From: Chitinispirillaceae bacterium
GTDB lineage: Bacteria; Fibrobacterota; Chitinivibrionia; Chitinivibrionales; Chitinispirillaceae
Direction of reading: 5' to 3'
Length of the DNA: 10,037 bases
Assembly: GCA_016932075.1 (NCBI GenBank)
Contig: JAFGDP010000072.1
Coordinates: 1 to 10,037 of the forward strand
The translations under genes were made by a program, and so were the position numbers. The notes beneath the pieces were generated by a model. The model was not told the origin of the DNA and searched no databases. It saw only the letters and a program-made list of their open reading frames with translations. How positions within the stretch are numbered: position 1 is the first letter of the stretch; each line of letters opens with the position of its first letter. This document shows, piece by piece, positions 1 through 6,839 of the stretch.

Positions 1-1
1 A

Positions 2-313
2 ACAGAGGGGCTGAAAGACATGGCGCGGCTCTGCCTTGACAAGGCATGCTACGCCAGGGAGCGCATCGGAAAAATACCAGAAGTCAAAGTTGCGGAAACG
101 CCGCCGACGTTCAACGAGTTCGCCGTCGAACTGCCTATTGACGCAAGCACATGCGTGGAGCGCATGGTCGAACTCGGTTTCGCTCCCGGCTTACCGCTCG
201 GCCGCTGGTATGCCGGCATGGAGAACCATCTCCTTGTCGCTGCCACGGAAAAGCGCACTAAAGACGAGATCGACCGGTTCGCCGAAGCACTGGGGGCGGC
301 CGTATGTCGCTGA
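2..313 (+). CDS. gcvPA: Glycine dehydrogenase (decarboxylating) subunit 1, C-terminal end (partial)
   Basis: This is the last 103 residues of the N-terminal-half subunit of the glycine cleavage P-protein. Together with GcvPB it decarboxylates glycine and passes the aminomethyl group to lipoyl-GcvH in the cytoplasm. The reading frame is open from the left edge (codons from position 2), so the gene starts outside the window and the ATG at 20 is internal. The visible part begins GLKDMARLCLDKACYAR and ends with the usual tail: LPLGRWY followed by LLVAATEKRTKDEIDRF. The identification rests on this tail and on the overlap with gcvPB: its TGA at 311-313 lies inside the start of the next gene, which begins at 304. 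That 10-base overlap implies translational coupling, as expected for two subunits of one enzyme. Confidence 0.93.
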   Translation, partial: TEGLKDMARLCLDKACYARERIGKIPEVKVAETPPTFNEFAVELPIDASTCVERMVELGFAPGLPLGRWYAGMENHLLVAATEKRTKDEIDRFAEALGAAVCR

Positions 314-1773
314 TATTCGAAAAATCAGTAGCCGGCCGGCGCGGCGTATCGCTTCCTGAAAGCGATGTCCCGGGAAAGAATGAACTCCCGGGAAAATACC
401 GGCGGGCGGATGACGCCAGACTCTGCGAGCTGTCCGAGCTTGACGTGGTGCGCCACTTCACCGCGCTCTCGCGGAAAAATTTCGGCGTTGACACCGGCTT
501 TTACCCCCTGGGCTCCTGCACCATGAAGTACAACCCCAAGATCACGGAAAAGATCGCAGGCTTGCCGGGGTTTTCACGGCTCCATCCGCTTCTGCCCCAG
601 CTGCGGCGAGGCGAAATCTGCACACAGGGCGCGCTCGCCGTAATTTACGAACTGGAAAAGATACTCTGCGAAATCCTCGGCATGGACGCGTTCACCTGCC
701 AGCCTATGGCCGGCGCCAACGGCGAACTGACCGGCATGATGCTCATCGCCGCTTACCACCGCGACCGGAGAAACCGCAGGACCGAAATCCTGATCCCCGA
801 CGAGGCCCACGGCACGAACCCGGCGAGCGCCGCCATCGCCGGCTTTACGGTGAAGTCGGTGCCGACCGATACGGCCACCGGCATGCTCGACATCGCGGCC
901 CTTGAATCCATGATCTGCGAGAAGACCGCGGGCATCATGATGACCAATCCTAACACGCTGGGCCTGTTCAACCCTCAGATCGAAAAAATTGCGGCGCTCG
1001 CCCACCGGTATGACGCGCAGCTCTACTACGACGGCGCCAACCTGAACGCCATTCTCGGAAAATTCCGGCCCGGCGACGCGCACTTCGACGTGGTGCATGT
1101 TAACCTGCACAAGACCTTTGCCACTCCGCACGGCGGCGGCGGCCCCGGGGCCGGACCCGTGGGAGTCAGAAAACACTTGGAACCGTTCCTGCCGGCATCA
1201 CGGATCGCCAAACGGGCCGACGGCACCTATGCTCTCGATGATAATTTTCCTAAGTCAATCGGCTTCATAGCGCCCTTCTACGGCAACTTTGCCGTGTGCC
1301 TTAAAGCGTACGCCTATATTCTGATGCTGGGAGCCGAAGGTCTCGCCGAGGTCAGCGAAAACGCCGTGCTCAATGCCAATTACCTCATGCACTCCCTTAA
1401 AGAGGACTATGACGTGCCGTATTTGAAGACCTGCATGCACGAGTGCGTGCTGAGCGCGAAAAAGCAGGCCGACGCCGGCGTCCACGCCATAGACATCGCC
1501 AAGGCGCTCATCGACGCGGGATTCCATCCGCCGACCGTCTATTTCCCGCTCATCGTCAAAGAGGCGATGATGATCGAGCCTACCGAAACCGAGTCCAGGG
1601 AGACCCTTGACGCTTTCATCTGCGCCATGAAAAAAATCGCCGCGGACGCGAAAGCGAACCCGGATGTACTCCGTTCCGCGCCGCGCACCACGCCGGTCGG
1701 CAGGCTCGACGAGACAAAGGCCGCCCGGGACATGGACGTCTGTTTCAAAGGGCAGGTGCCTTTGATTTCCTGA
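304..1773 (+). CDS. gcvPB: Glycine dehydrogenase (decarboxylating) subunit 2, PLP-binding
   Basis: This is the catalytic PLP subunit of the two-subunit glycine decarboxylase, 489 residues, a normal length for GcvPB. Family motifs are all present: FYPLGSCTMKYNPK at about residues 66-79, PMAGANGELTGMM near 137-149, DEAHGTNPASAAIAG near 166-180, and the PLP-lysine motif VNLHKTFATPHGGGGPG. The Schiff-base lysine is K270 (codon 1111-1113). Towards the C-terminus, HPPTVYFPLIV and EPTETESRETLDAF are also typical. The start ATG at 304 overlaps the end of gcvPA; no other start fits the motif spacing. No terminator hairpin is visible after the TGA at 1771-1773. GC content is high (37 of 60 bases at 1081-1140), like the other core genes here. 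GcvT, GcvH and a glycine riboswitch, if present, would be upstream of the window. Confidence 0.97.
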   Translation: MSLIFEKSVAGRRGVSLPESDVPGKNELPGKYRRADDARLCELSELDVVRHFTALSRKNFGVDTGFYPLGSCTMKYNPKITEKIAGLPGFSRLHPLLPQLRRGEICTQGALAVIYELEKILCEILGMDAFTCQPMAGANGELTGMMLIAAYHRDRRNRRTEILIPDEAHGTNPASAAIAGFTVKSVPTDTATGMLDIAALESMICEKTAGIMMTNPNTLGLFNPQIEKIAALAHRYDAQLYYDGANLNAILGKFRPGDAHFDVVHVNLHKTFATPHGGGGPGAGPVGVRKHLEPFLPASRIAKRADGTYALDDNFPKSIGFIAPFYGNFAVCLKAYAYILMLGAEGLAEVSENAVLNANYLMHSLKEDYDVPYLKTCMHECVLSAKKQADAGVHAIDIAKALIDAGFHPPTVYFPLIVKEAMMIEPTETESRETLDAFICAMKKIAADAKANPDVLRSAPRTTPVGRLDETKAARDMDVCFKGQVPLIS

Positions 1774-1801
1774 TTGAGAGAGGATTCTTGTATACTTTAA
1801 A
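1774..1801 (+). promoter_or_regulatory. Candidate sigma70-type promoter for the SH3-like gene
   Basis: The 73-base gap after gcvPB is AT-rich. It holds TTGAGA (1774-1779, five of six matches to the -35 consensus) and TTTAAA (1796-1801, four of six) with a 16-base spacer. TTGTATA occurs twice (1789-1795 and 1811-1817), so the true -10 could be either of those TATA blocks instead. An independent promoter is plausible because the downstream gene is functionally unrelated to gcvPB. Confidence 0.4.
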
Positions 1802-1846
1802 GGTAATTTATTGTATATTTATCCTGTTGTCACCAAGGAGTGAATC

Positions 1847-2296
1847 ATGCGCCTGAGCAGAGCTTTACTGATGTGCGCGCTGGCAACGGCGGTCGTGTGG
1901 GCCGCGGACGCCAAGAAATATGTCCAGCCGAAAGAGAACAATGTCGGCATCTATAAAAACAATGTCCGCCAGGTCTATGAAAAGCCCCTCTTCCAGGTGG
2001 GAACCGAAGACCGGCTGCTGATCCTTGAGACCAAGGGCGACCACTACCGGGTGCAGAGCGTGGAGGGCGGCAGCGGATGGGTGGAGAAACGGCTCGTGGT
2101 CTCGATCGGCAAGAGCAAGACCTTCGTGTTCGACAACGCGGAAGTGGTGGGCTACCTCGACAACCCCACCCCGGTGTATATCCTTGACAGCGACGACCCG
2201 AACGCGGAGCGCATCTACCTTGACCGGTCGTTCAAGGAAGCCCTGAGGGACAATACCGACAAAGAGACGGCCGAGCGGCAGGTGACTGCAAGGTAA
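1847..2296 (+). CDS. Exported SH3-like (SH3b) domain protein
   Basis: This 149-residue protein begins with a signal peptide: a basic start (MRLSRALLM), a hydrophobic core and a likely signal peptidase I site after the ADA at residues 20-22. Residues about 33-88 look like a bacterial SH3 domain: VGIYKNNVRQVYEKPLFQV, then a hydrophobic strand (LLILET), the HYRVQ strand and the closing GGSGWVEKRLV. The remaining residues (about 89-149) are acidic, contain VVGYLDNPTPVYILD, and resemble nothing I recognise. The start is set by AAGGAG (1835-1840) six bases before the ATG. SH3b domains in exported proteins usually bind cell wall or protein ligands, but the exact role here is unknown. An efficient terminator follows the stop. 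The call as an exported SH3-like protein is fairly secure; any function is not. Confidence 0.75.
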   Translation: MRLSRALLMCALATAVVWAADAKKYVQPKENNVGIYKNNVRQVYEKPLFQVGTEDRLLILETKGDHYRVQSVEGGSGWVEKRLVVSIGKSKTFVFDNAEVVGYLDNPTPVYILDSDDPNAERIYLDRSFKEALRDNTDKETAERQVTAR

Positions 2297-2317
2297 TCTG
2301 GATATCGACATTCACCC

Positions 2318-2355
2318 AACGGAAAGAAGACCGGGTGCGTTTCTTTCCGTTTTTT
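2318..2355 (+). terminator. Strong intrinsic terminator
   Basis: A perfect 11-base-pair stem (AACGGAAAGAA at 2318-2328 pairs with TTCTTTCCGTT at 2341-2351) with a 12-base loop runs straight into a T tract (2350-2355). It starts 22 bases after the stop of the SH3-like gene. On the opposite strand the hairpin is not followed by T residues, so it acts in the plus direction only. It ends only 36 bases before the next start codon. Confidence 0.85.
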
Positions 2356-2391
2356 ATACGCCATCCATACGTATCCAAGGAGTTTTTTTCT

Positions 2392-3135
2392 ATGAAGCGC
2401 AGATGTTCCGTTCTCGCCGTCGTTGTCGCCTGTGCGTTCTCTCTTGTCTGCAGCCAGAACAGTAAAGCCGAGCAGGGCAGTAAAGCCGGCAAGTCCGGCA
2501 GCGTCAGCCAGCCGGTCGCGACCGACATGGGTGAGTTCTCGGCCACCATCACCAAGACCGTGGCCGGCAAGGCCATCACAGGAAAGACGTTCATCAGCAA
2601 AGACAAGATCCGCGACGAAAGCAAGACCGGGGAGAAGGTCGGCGCCACGATCATCCGCCTGGACAAAAAAGTCACGTGGATCCTCATGGAAAACAACCAG
2701 TACATGGAGATGGCGGGCTCGGCCGAGGCGGCAAAGTCGGACCTCAGGGCCATGCAGAAGGAGTACGAGCAGAAGTTCGAGGTCAAGAAGCTCGGCAAAG
2801 AGAAAATCAACGGCTACGTGTGCGAGAAGACGCAGTATACGGACAAAGAGGGCAAATTCGGCACGACCACCATATGGTTGTCGCCCAAGCTCAACTACAT
2901 GGTAAAGATGGAGAGCGTGATGGACGGCAAGGTCATCTCCGCCATGGAGCTTTCGGATATCAAGGAAGGCAGACTGTCCGCCTCTCTGTTCGAGGTGCCT
3001 GCCGGCTACACCCTGTTCGACCCCATGAGCCAGGTCCCGCCGGAGATGCGGGGCATGATGAAGGGGATGATGAAAGGGATGATTCCGGGCGGCATGCCGA
3101 AAACAACCGGGAGCGAAGACGGGGAAGAGGAGTAA
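2392..3135 (+). CDS. Exported DUF4412-like protein with Met-rich tail
   Basis: This is a 247-residue exported protein. The start at 2392 is chosen because AAGGAG (2377-2382) lies nine bases upstream and because translation then begins with a signal peptide, MKRRCSVLAVVVACAFSLVC. An upstream in-frame GTG at 2335 falls inside the terminator loop. C14 (VVAC) or C20 (SLVC) could be lipidated, but neither is a good lipobox. After a low-complexity linker (two SKA repeats, about 24-42), residues about 47-205 follow the DUF4412/LolA-like pattern: GEFSATITKTVAGK, an IIRLDKKVTWILMENNQYMEM strand pair, a GYVCEKTQY segment and IWLSPKLNYMVKMES. SLFEVPAGYTLFD ends the domain. The tail MRGMMKGMMKGMIPGGM is methionine-rich and the last residues are acidic. 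The family has no established biochemical function. The assignment rests on pattern memory only. Confidence 0.75.
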   Translation: MKRRCSVLAVVVACAFSLVCSQNSKAEQGSKAGKSGSVSQPVATDMGEFSATITKTVAGKAITGKTFISKDKIRDESKTGEKVGATIIRLDKKVTWILMENNQYMEMAGSAEAAKSDLRAMQKEYEQKFEVKKLGKEKINGYVCEKTQYTDKEGKFGTTTIWLSPKLNYMVKMESVMDGKVISAMELSDIKEGRLSASLFEVPAGYTLFDPMSQVPPEMRGMMKGMMKGMIPGGMPKTTGSEDGEEE

Positions 3136-3301
3136 ACGGCTCGGATCTTCAACCTTTTGCTTTTTCTCATACCTCTCTGCCTGAATCGGTGTATATACCT
3201 CACGCCAAGGCGGTATGTTGTTGTCAAACCAGAAGGCGCGTTCTCCAGGTTGCCATAAATAAATCTTCGAGTAATATTCCCTGTTTACGTTGTCCTTTTT
3301 A
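3136..3301. other. Convergent intergenic gap, no clear feature
   Basis: This is the space between two converging genes. I see no gene here and no hairpin followed by a T tract for either direction. An imperfect inverted repeat around 3227-3252 (arms AACCAGAA and TTCT-cca-GGTT) is not followed by T residues on either strand. Base composition drops here, marking the right-hand end of the high-GC gcv block. Confidence 0.5.
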
Positions 3302-3847
3302 TTAAAATCTCGGCGTCAGCATTCCGCTCGTCCTCACGATTCCGCTTGTATCAACGCTCATTACCGGCGCTCCAGCGGTGTTCCACCAGACAAGACATCC
3401 ATTCAGGTTTCCGGAAGTGTTGAGCCACTTGTTTGAATTCGCAAGGTACTGCTTGCACCGCAGTTTCCCTGCCGTTGAAAGCGAGGCCTTGGTCCCGAAC
3501 CTGAATCCAGACTGAGCCGTATCAGCTGAAACCGTGTCTTGGATTTTAAAATCCTCCCCTGTTACCGTACTCATCATCCGCATGGTGTCAGAATAGATAA
3601 ACACAAACGGCGAGACGGGCCGGTACATAAGCGGGTAATAATCAACGCCCTCATGAGGAAGACTGGTTTCTCCAACGCTGTCGGCGTCCGTGTCCTGGCC
3701 GCCGTAATTGTTCCAGAAGTTACCTTTGCCATCGTAGTCCCAATACACTCCCGAAGGGGCTGATAGAGAATAGGATGGGCCGTTGAAATTGTTGCTGCGG
3801 ATGACGCCACTAACGGTCCAGGCCCCAAGATTAATCGAAACTCCGGC
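3302..3847 (-). pseudogene. C-terminal part of the M4 protease/beta-helix protein, cut off by an in-frame amber codon
   Basis: These 182 codons, the last of them the TAA stop, continue the frame of the 830-residue protease directly after TAG at 3848-3850, with no shift and no further stop before the TAA at 3302-3304. The joined reading is WTS-amber-AGVSINLGAWTVSG, then IRSNNFNGPSYSL. It is followed by the signature end of NosD-type beta-helices, GNFWNNYGGQDTDADS and YYPLMYRP. The last 100 or so residues (from VSPFVFIYSD to MLTPRF) form a separate tail with the look of a surface-protein ending (NTAGAPVMSVDTSGIVRTSG). There is no ribosome-binding site to make it an independent gene; the GTG at 3746-3748 sits in the middle of the beta-helix. 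It would be made only by readthrough, suppression, or if the TAG is a sequence error. Confidence 0.8.
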
Positions 3848-6340
3848 CTAACTTGTCCATACATTACTGTCAAGTGTCAAGTAATTCGCATTACCATAAA
3901 CACTGTTCTGGGAGATAGTTTTCAGGAAGTTGCGTCCGATAAGCGGGCTGGTACCCCCGTCCAAGGTTATTCCGTTACCGGTGATCCGGTCGAACAGATT
4001 TCGAGAAACGCGGTCGCCGCCCATGTATCCTGAAATTTTTATCCCGCAATCAAGAAACTTGTTTTCGCTTATCAGAGACTCGCCCGGGGAGACATAGTGG
4101 ATATTATAAGCGGTACAACCGGAGAACACATTGCCGATAATCTGGCACTGGTACCCTGACACGATTCCGGTATCACAGTTTTTGATGCTGTTGCCGCAAA
4201 TCGAAGCATCATCTTCGTTTATCGTAATACCTCTTACAGCGGTGTCACCTCCGTTAATGGTGAATCCCGTAATGACGAATCTGGTGGCTCCGGAATTGAC
4301 CGTCACCGTGCCGTTGATGGTTGTGACATCCCTGTTCTGGCCCACGAGCGTGAGGTTGCTTTTATTGATAGTTAGGTTTTCGTTATACGTGCCTGGATAT
4401 ACATAAACAACCCAATCGCTTAATGCTGCTGTGACAGCCTGGGAAATGGAGGAATAATTCGGCGGAGCGTCTGGCAGCACCCCACCCGATTGATTGACAG
4501 TACAATTGATGACGCCGACCGTGGCCCATGCCTGCGCTACTATGCCTGCATCATAGCCGTGACTTCTTGCTGTTTCGATCCAAGCATCGCGACAGTCGAA
4601 GTAGGTAGCGTTGGACAGAAGAACTCCATCAAATTGAGCGCCCCAGGCGATGTATCGCGCGACATCAATCCCCAAGCCTCGGAACGGGCCGAATGGAAAA
4701 TTCGGTTTGTTCGTACCGATATCGTTCTTCGATGCAGAGGTCACCCCTTCGGACATGAGGTAGAAGGCATGGGAGCCGACTGTGGAGTTGTAATGTTCCT
4801 CGTTATTTGTTCTCCAGGCAGTACCTTTATAAAAAGAAGGATGGAAAGAGCCATCGCCATCGTTTTCAATACCCATTGTTAGCGGTTCTCGCATATTGCG
4901 AAACCAAGACCGTGTTTGACTAGCGCCAAACCTTGCCAAATCTTCACCTATTAGCCAATCCGATTCTGCCTGTGCAGAATGCGGTGAAACAGAGTAATGG
5001 TCTCGGCCGTCATGTTGATAATAAGATTCAATGCAAGTGCCAAGTATATCCGAATACATTTCACCTAATGCATATCCCGAATCAGTATTAAAATCAGAAT
5101 GATATTGAGTCAATGCGTGACCGAATTCATGAGCAATAACATCAAGAATCACGAAGTCAAATACAGAATCAACACCAGTATACCAAGTACCACCGCAAGT
5201 CAATTCAATTGAATTTCCGTTCCAACATGTCCACCAAGGGGTAGACCAGCGTACATACCAGCAGGTACACATTGCGCCGTTTCCATCAAAGCTATTAAGA
5301 CTTAGAATGTTCTCGGTATAGTCTTGAATTTTTGAGATATTCCGTGCGATTGTCATGGCTATTCGGTTACTAGTATCCCAGTAACTCGTATCATTATGAA
5401 AGGTACGAGGGAGAAAAATTGTGAGTGTATCAGCAACCTGCCAGTGTTCTGAATTGTTAAATAAATACCAATTACCATCAGTATTAGAGTGCCACCCGTT
5501 TACGGTCACCTGCTCTCCTACCGTATCTTCCTCAAACGCAACGATATTGCCGGTGATTTGAGAGGTTGAACCATTATTTGGATATCCTGGTGGAGGATTC
5601 AGGAACCTTGCACTTGTCCGTTTTTCAAGCACTTCCGCATTATCTGCGTCAACAACGATTGTCCACCACCCGGGTACACCTTTTTCGCGTAACTTGACAA
5701 GATATACAAGCCTTTCGTCAATAAATGCCAGCTCCGGGGTTCCATCAACGGTAGACACGTCTTCGGTCGCGGTTTTACTTGCATGTATGGCCTGATCAAT
5801 CTCTATGTTGGGAATAACAGAGAGGTTCTGCTCAGCCATGTATTGGCCGGTTATTTTGTAAAGTGTACAGTTTTTGTTAAAATGAAGCGCGACTTTTGCG
5901 ACTTCTACGCGGATCCCGTTCGGATACTGAGGGATTGCAATATTGATATACTGAGCGGTTATGATATGGAGCTGACCCACTTCATCTATGTGCTTGTCAA
6001 CGAGCCTGAAAGCCGTTTTGCTCAGTCCGTGATTCGTATTGAAAACCCCAAGAGCTCTGACGATAAATTCGTTTGTTTCCTTTGATGATGCCTGTTTTGA
6101 ATACATAATTGCCTGATTGATGGTTTCCCTGGCCAGCAAGTCACGGAAACGAGTTTTGTCAAAGGTGTATTCAGCATTGACAAGGCCGGACTTATGGTTG
6201 AGTCTAGAAAAGCCAGCGAGCTTCCGGGCAGGGCTATCATTACTTGCCGTTATTGCATAGCTTGAGACAACGATGGTATCAATTAACAATAAAATTGAAA
6301 AAAGCATTCGACCGTAATGTCTGTATTTTGTGTAGAGCAT
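3848..6340 (-). CDS. Secreted M4 (thermolysin-type) metalloprotease with right-handed beta-helix domain, ended by amber codon
   Basis: This is a large secreted zinc protease, 830 residues to the TAG at 3848-3850; reading through would give 1012. It starts with an 11-residue basic n-region and a hydrophobic signal segment (MLFSILLLIDTIVVSSYA). Residues about 40-235 form an FTP/PepSY-type propeptide, ending with LAFIDERLVYLVKLRE and WWTIVVDADNAEVL. The catalytic domain (about 240-610) has HEFGH (H404, H408 zinc ligands, E405 catalytic), GEMYSD (E427, third ligand) and DWLIGED. It also has H516 in EHYNSTVGSHAFYLM, matching thermolysin His231, so the active site looks complete. From about 630 there are parallel beta-helix repeats (YVYPGTYNENLTI, LTLVGQNRDVTTINGT, GNSIKNCDTGI). 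AGGAGA at 6347-6352 supports the start. The stop of the preceding gene is 17 bases upstream, so the two are probably co-transcribed. The protease part is AT-rich; the beta-helix part is more GC-rich. Confidence 0.9.
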   Translation of the reverse strand: MLYTKYRHYGRMLFSILLLIDTIVVSSYAITASNDSPARKLAGFSRLNHKSGLVNAEYTFDKTRFRDLLARETINQAIMYSKQASSKETNEFIVRALGVFNTNHGLSKTAFRLVDKHIDEVGQLHIITAQYINIAIPQYPNGIRVEVAKVALHFNKNCTLYKITGQYMAEQNLSVIPNIEIDQAIHASKTATEDVSTVDGTPELAFIDERLVYLVKLREKGVPGWWTIVVDADNAEVLEKRTSARFLNPPPGYPNNGSTSQITGNIVAFEEDTVGEQVTVNGWHSNTDGNWYLFNNSEHWQVADTLTIFLPRTFHNDTSYWDTSNRIAMTIARNISKIQDYTENILSLNSFDGNGAMCTCWYVRWSTPWWTCWNGNSIELTCGGTWYTGVDSVFDFVILDVIAHEFGHALTQYHSDFNTDSGYALGEMYSDILGTCIESYYQHDGRDHYSVSPHSAQAESDWLIGEDLARFGASQTRSWFRNMREPLTMGIENDGDGSFHPSFYKGTAWRTNNEEHYNSTVGSHAFYLMSEGVTSASKNDIGTNKPNFPFGPFRGLGIDVARYIAWGAQFDGVLLSNATYFDCRDAWIETARSHGYDAGIVAQAWATVGVINCTVNQSGGVLPDAPPNYSSISQAVTAALSDWVVYVYPGTYNENLTINKSNLTLVGQNRDVTTINGTVTVNSGATRFVITGFTINGGDTAVRGITINEDDASICGNSIKNCDTGIVSGYQCQIIGNVFSGCTAYNIHYVSPGESLISENKFLDCGIKISGYMGGDRVSRNLFDRITGNGITLDGGTSPLIGRNFLKTISQNSVYGNANYLTLDSNVWTS

Positions 6341-6357
6341 ACGTTTTCTCCTGAAAA

Positions 6358-6783
6358 TTAATTTGTTATAAATATTTTTGCTGAATATTCTTCAGGCACA
6401 ATATTAATAGTATGATCAGGATACGGGTAAAGATATATAAATTTGAAACGATGATTTAAAATGGTTGTATCTTCGGAAAATCCGTTTTCGCAAATCTTAA
6501 GTATAAAAGATTCGTTCTTATTATTATAGCTAAAGGTCGTCCAGATTAGTGCCCATCCAACAGTCATACAATTATAACCGGATGGACATCTGCCTTCTAC
6601 AAGAGAATCAAACGAAAGCCATAAATTTTCTTCCAGATTAAAAAGCGTGTCGTGATACGCTATTGTCAGGGTATCGTTCAATCGGAGGGTTGGCGGCGGA
6701 TTGACGCCCCAATCCCAGCAATTGAGCATGATAATCGCGAGTGCGCCGGTAATAATCAAAGCCCCTGTTTTCGATAGTTTCAT
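6358..6783 (-). CDS. Small exported protein with GRCPSGYNC motif, possible lipoprotein
   Basis: This 141-residue protein has an N-terminal hydrophobic segment (MKLSKTGALIITGALAIIMLNC). C22 could be lipidated, but the preceding MLN is a poor lipobox, so export is likelier than certain lipidation. The mature part is predicted mostly beta. It has FDSLVEGRCPSGYNC (C66 and C72, probably a disulphide), then a GWALI strand, FILKICENG, and FKFIYLYPYPDHTI near the end. This layout recalls small exported beta-sandwich proteins of FCB bacteria with a DSRCP-x-x-x-x-C-x-W-x-G-x-A motif, whose function I do not know. A strong ribosome-binding site (AGGAGG, 6790-6795) lies six bases before the ATG. It sits between the tail-fibre-type gene and the protease with short gaps, so one transcript is likely. 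A role as partner or inhibitor of the protease is speculation. The gene is strikingly AT-rich (16 G+C in 60 bases at 6421-6480). Confidence 0.75.
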   Translation of the reverse strand: MKLSKTGALIITGALAIIMLNCWDWGVNPPPTLRLNDTLTIAYHDTLFNLEENLWLSFDSLVEGRCPSGYNCMTVGWALIWTTFSYNNKNESFILKICENGFSEDTTILNHRFKFIYLYPYPDHTINIVPEEYSAKIFITN

Positions 6784-6839
6784 AGGTGACCTCCTGGAGA
6801 ATAGCGAACCTACTTAAAAATACGCACCGGTTAATATCA

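Noticed and set aside
574..1176. Long minus-strand frame inside gcvPB (200 codons)
   Set aside because: A shadow of a high-GC gene; the plus-strand frame carries every GcvPB motif.
2335..2391. GTG at 2335 as an upstream start of the DUF4412-like gene (19 extra residues)
   Set aside because: It sits in the loop of the terminator hairpin, has no ribosome-binding site, and would bury the signal peptide; the ATG at 2392 has AAGGAG nine bases upstream.
3227..3252. Imperfect hairpin as a terminator for the converging genes
   Set aside because: The stem has a three-base bulge and no T tract follows on either strand.
3302..3748. Independent gene starting at the GTG at 3748
   Set aside because: It begins inside a beta-helix strand, has no ribosome-binding site, and is in the same frame as the protease with only the TAG between.
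3848..3850. TAG read as pyrrolysine or as a genome-wide sense codon
   Set aside because: The protein is not a methylamine methyltransferase, and TAG is a proper stop for the TonB receptor gene at 9254-9256.
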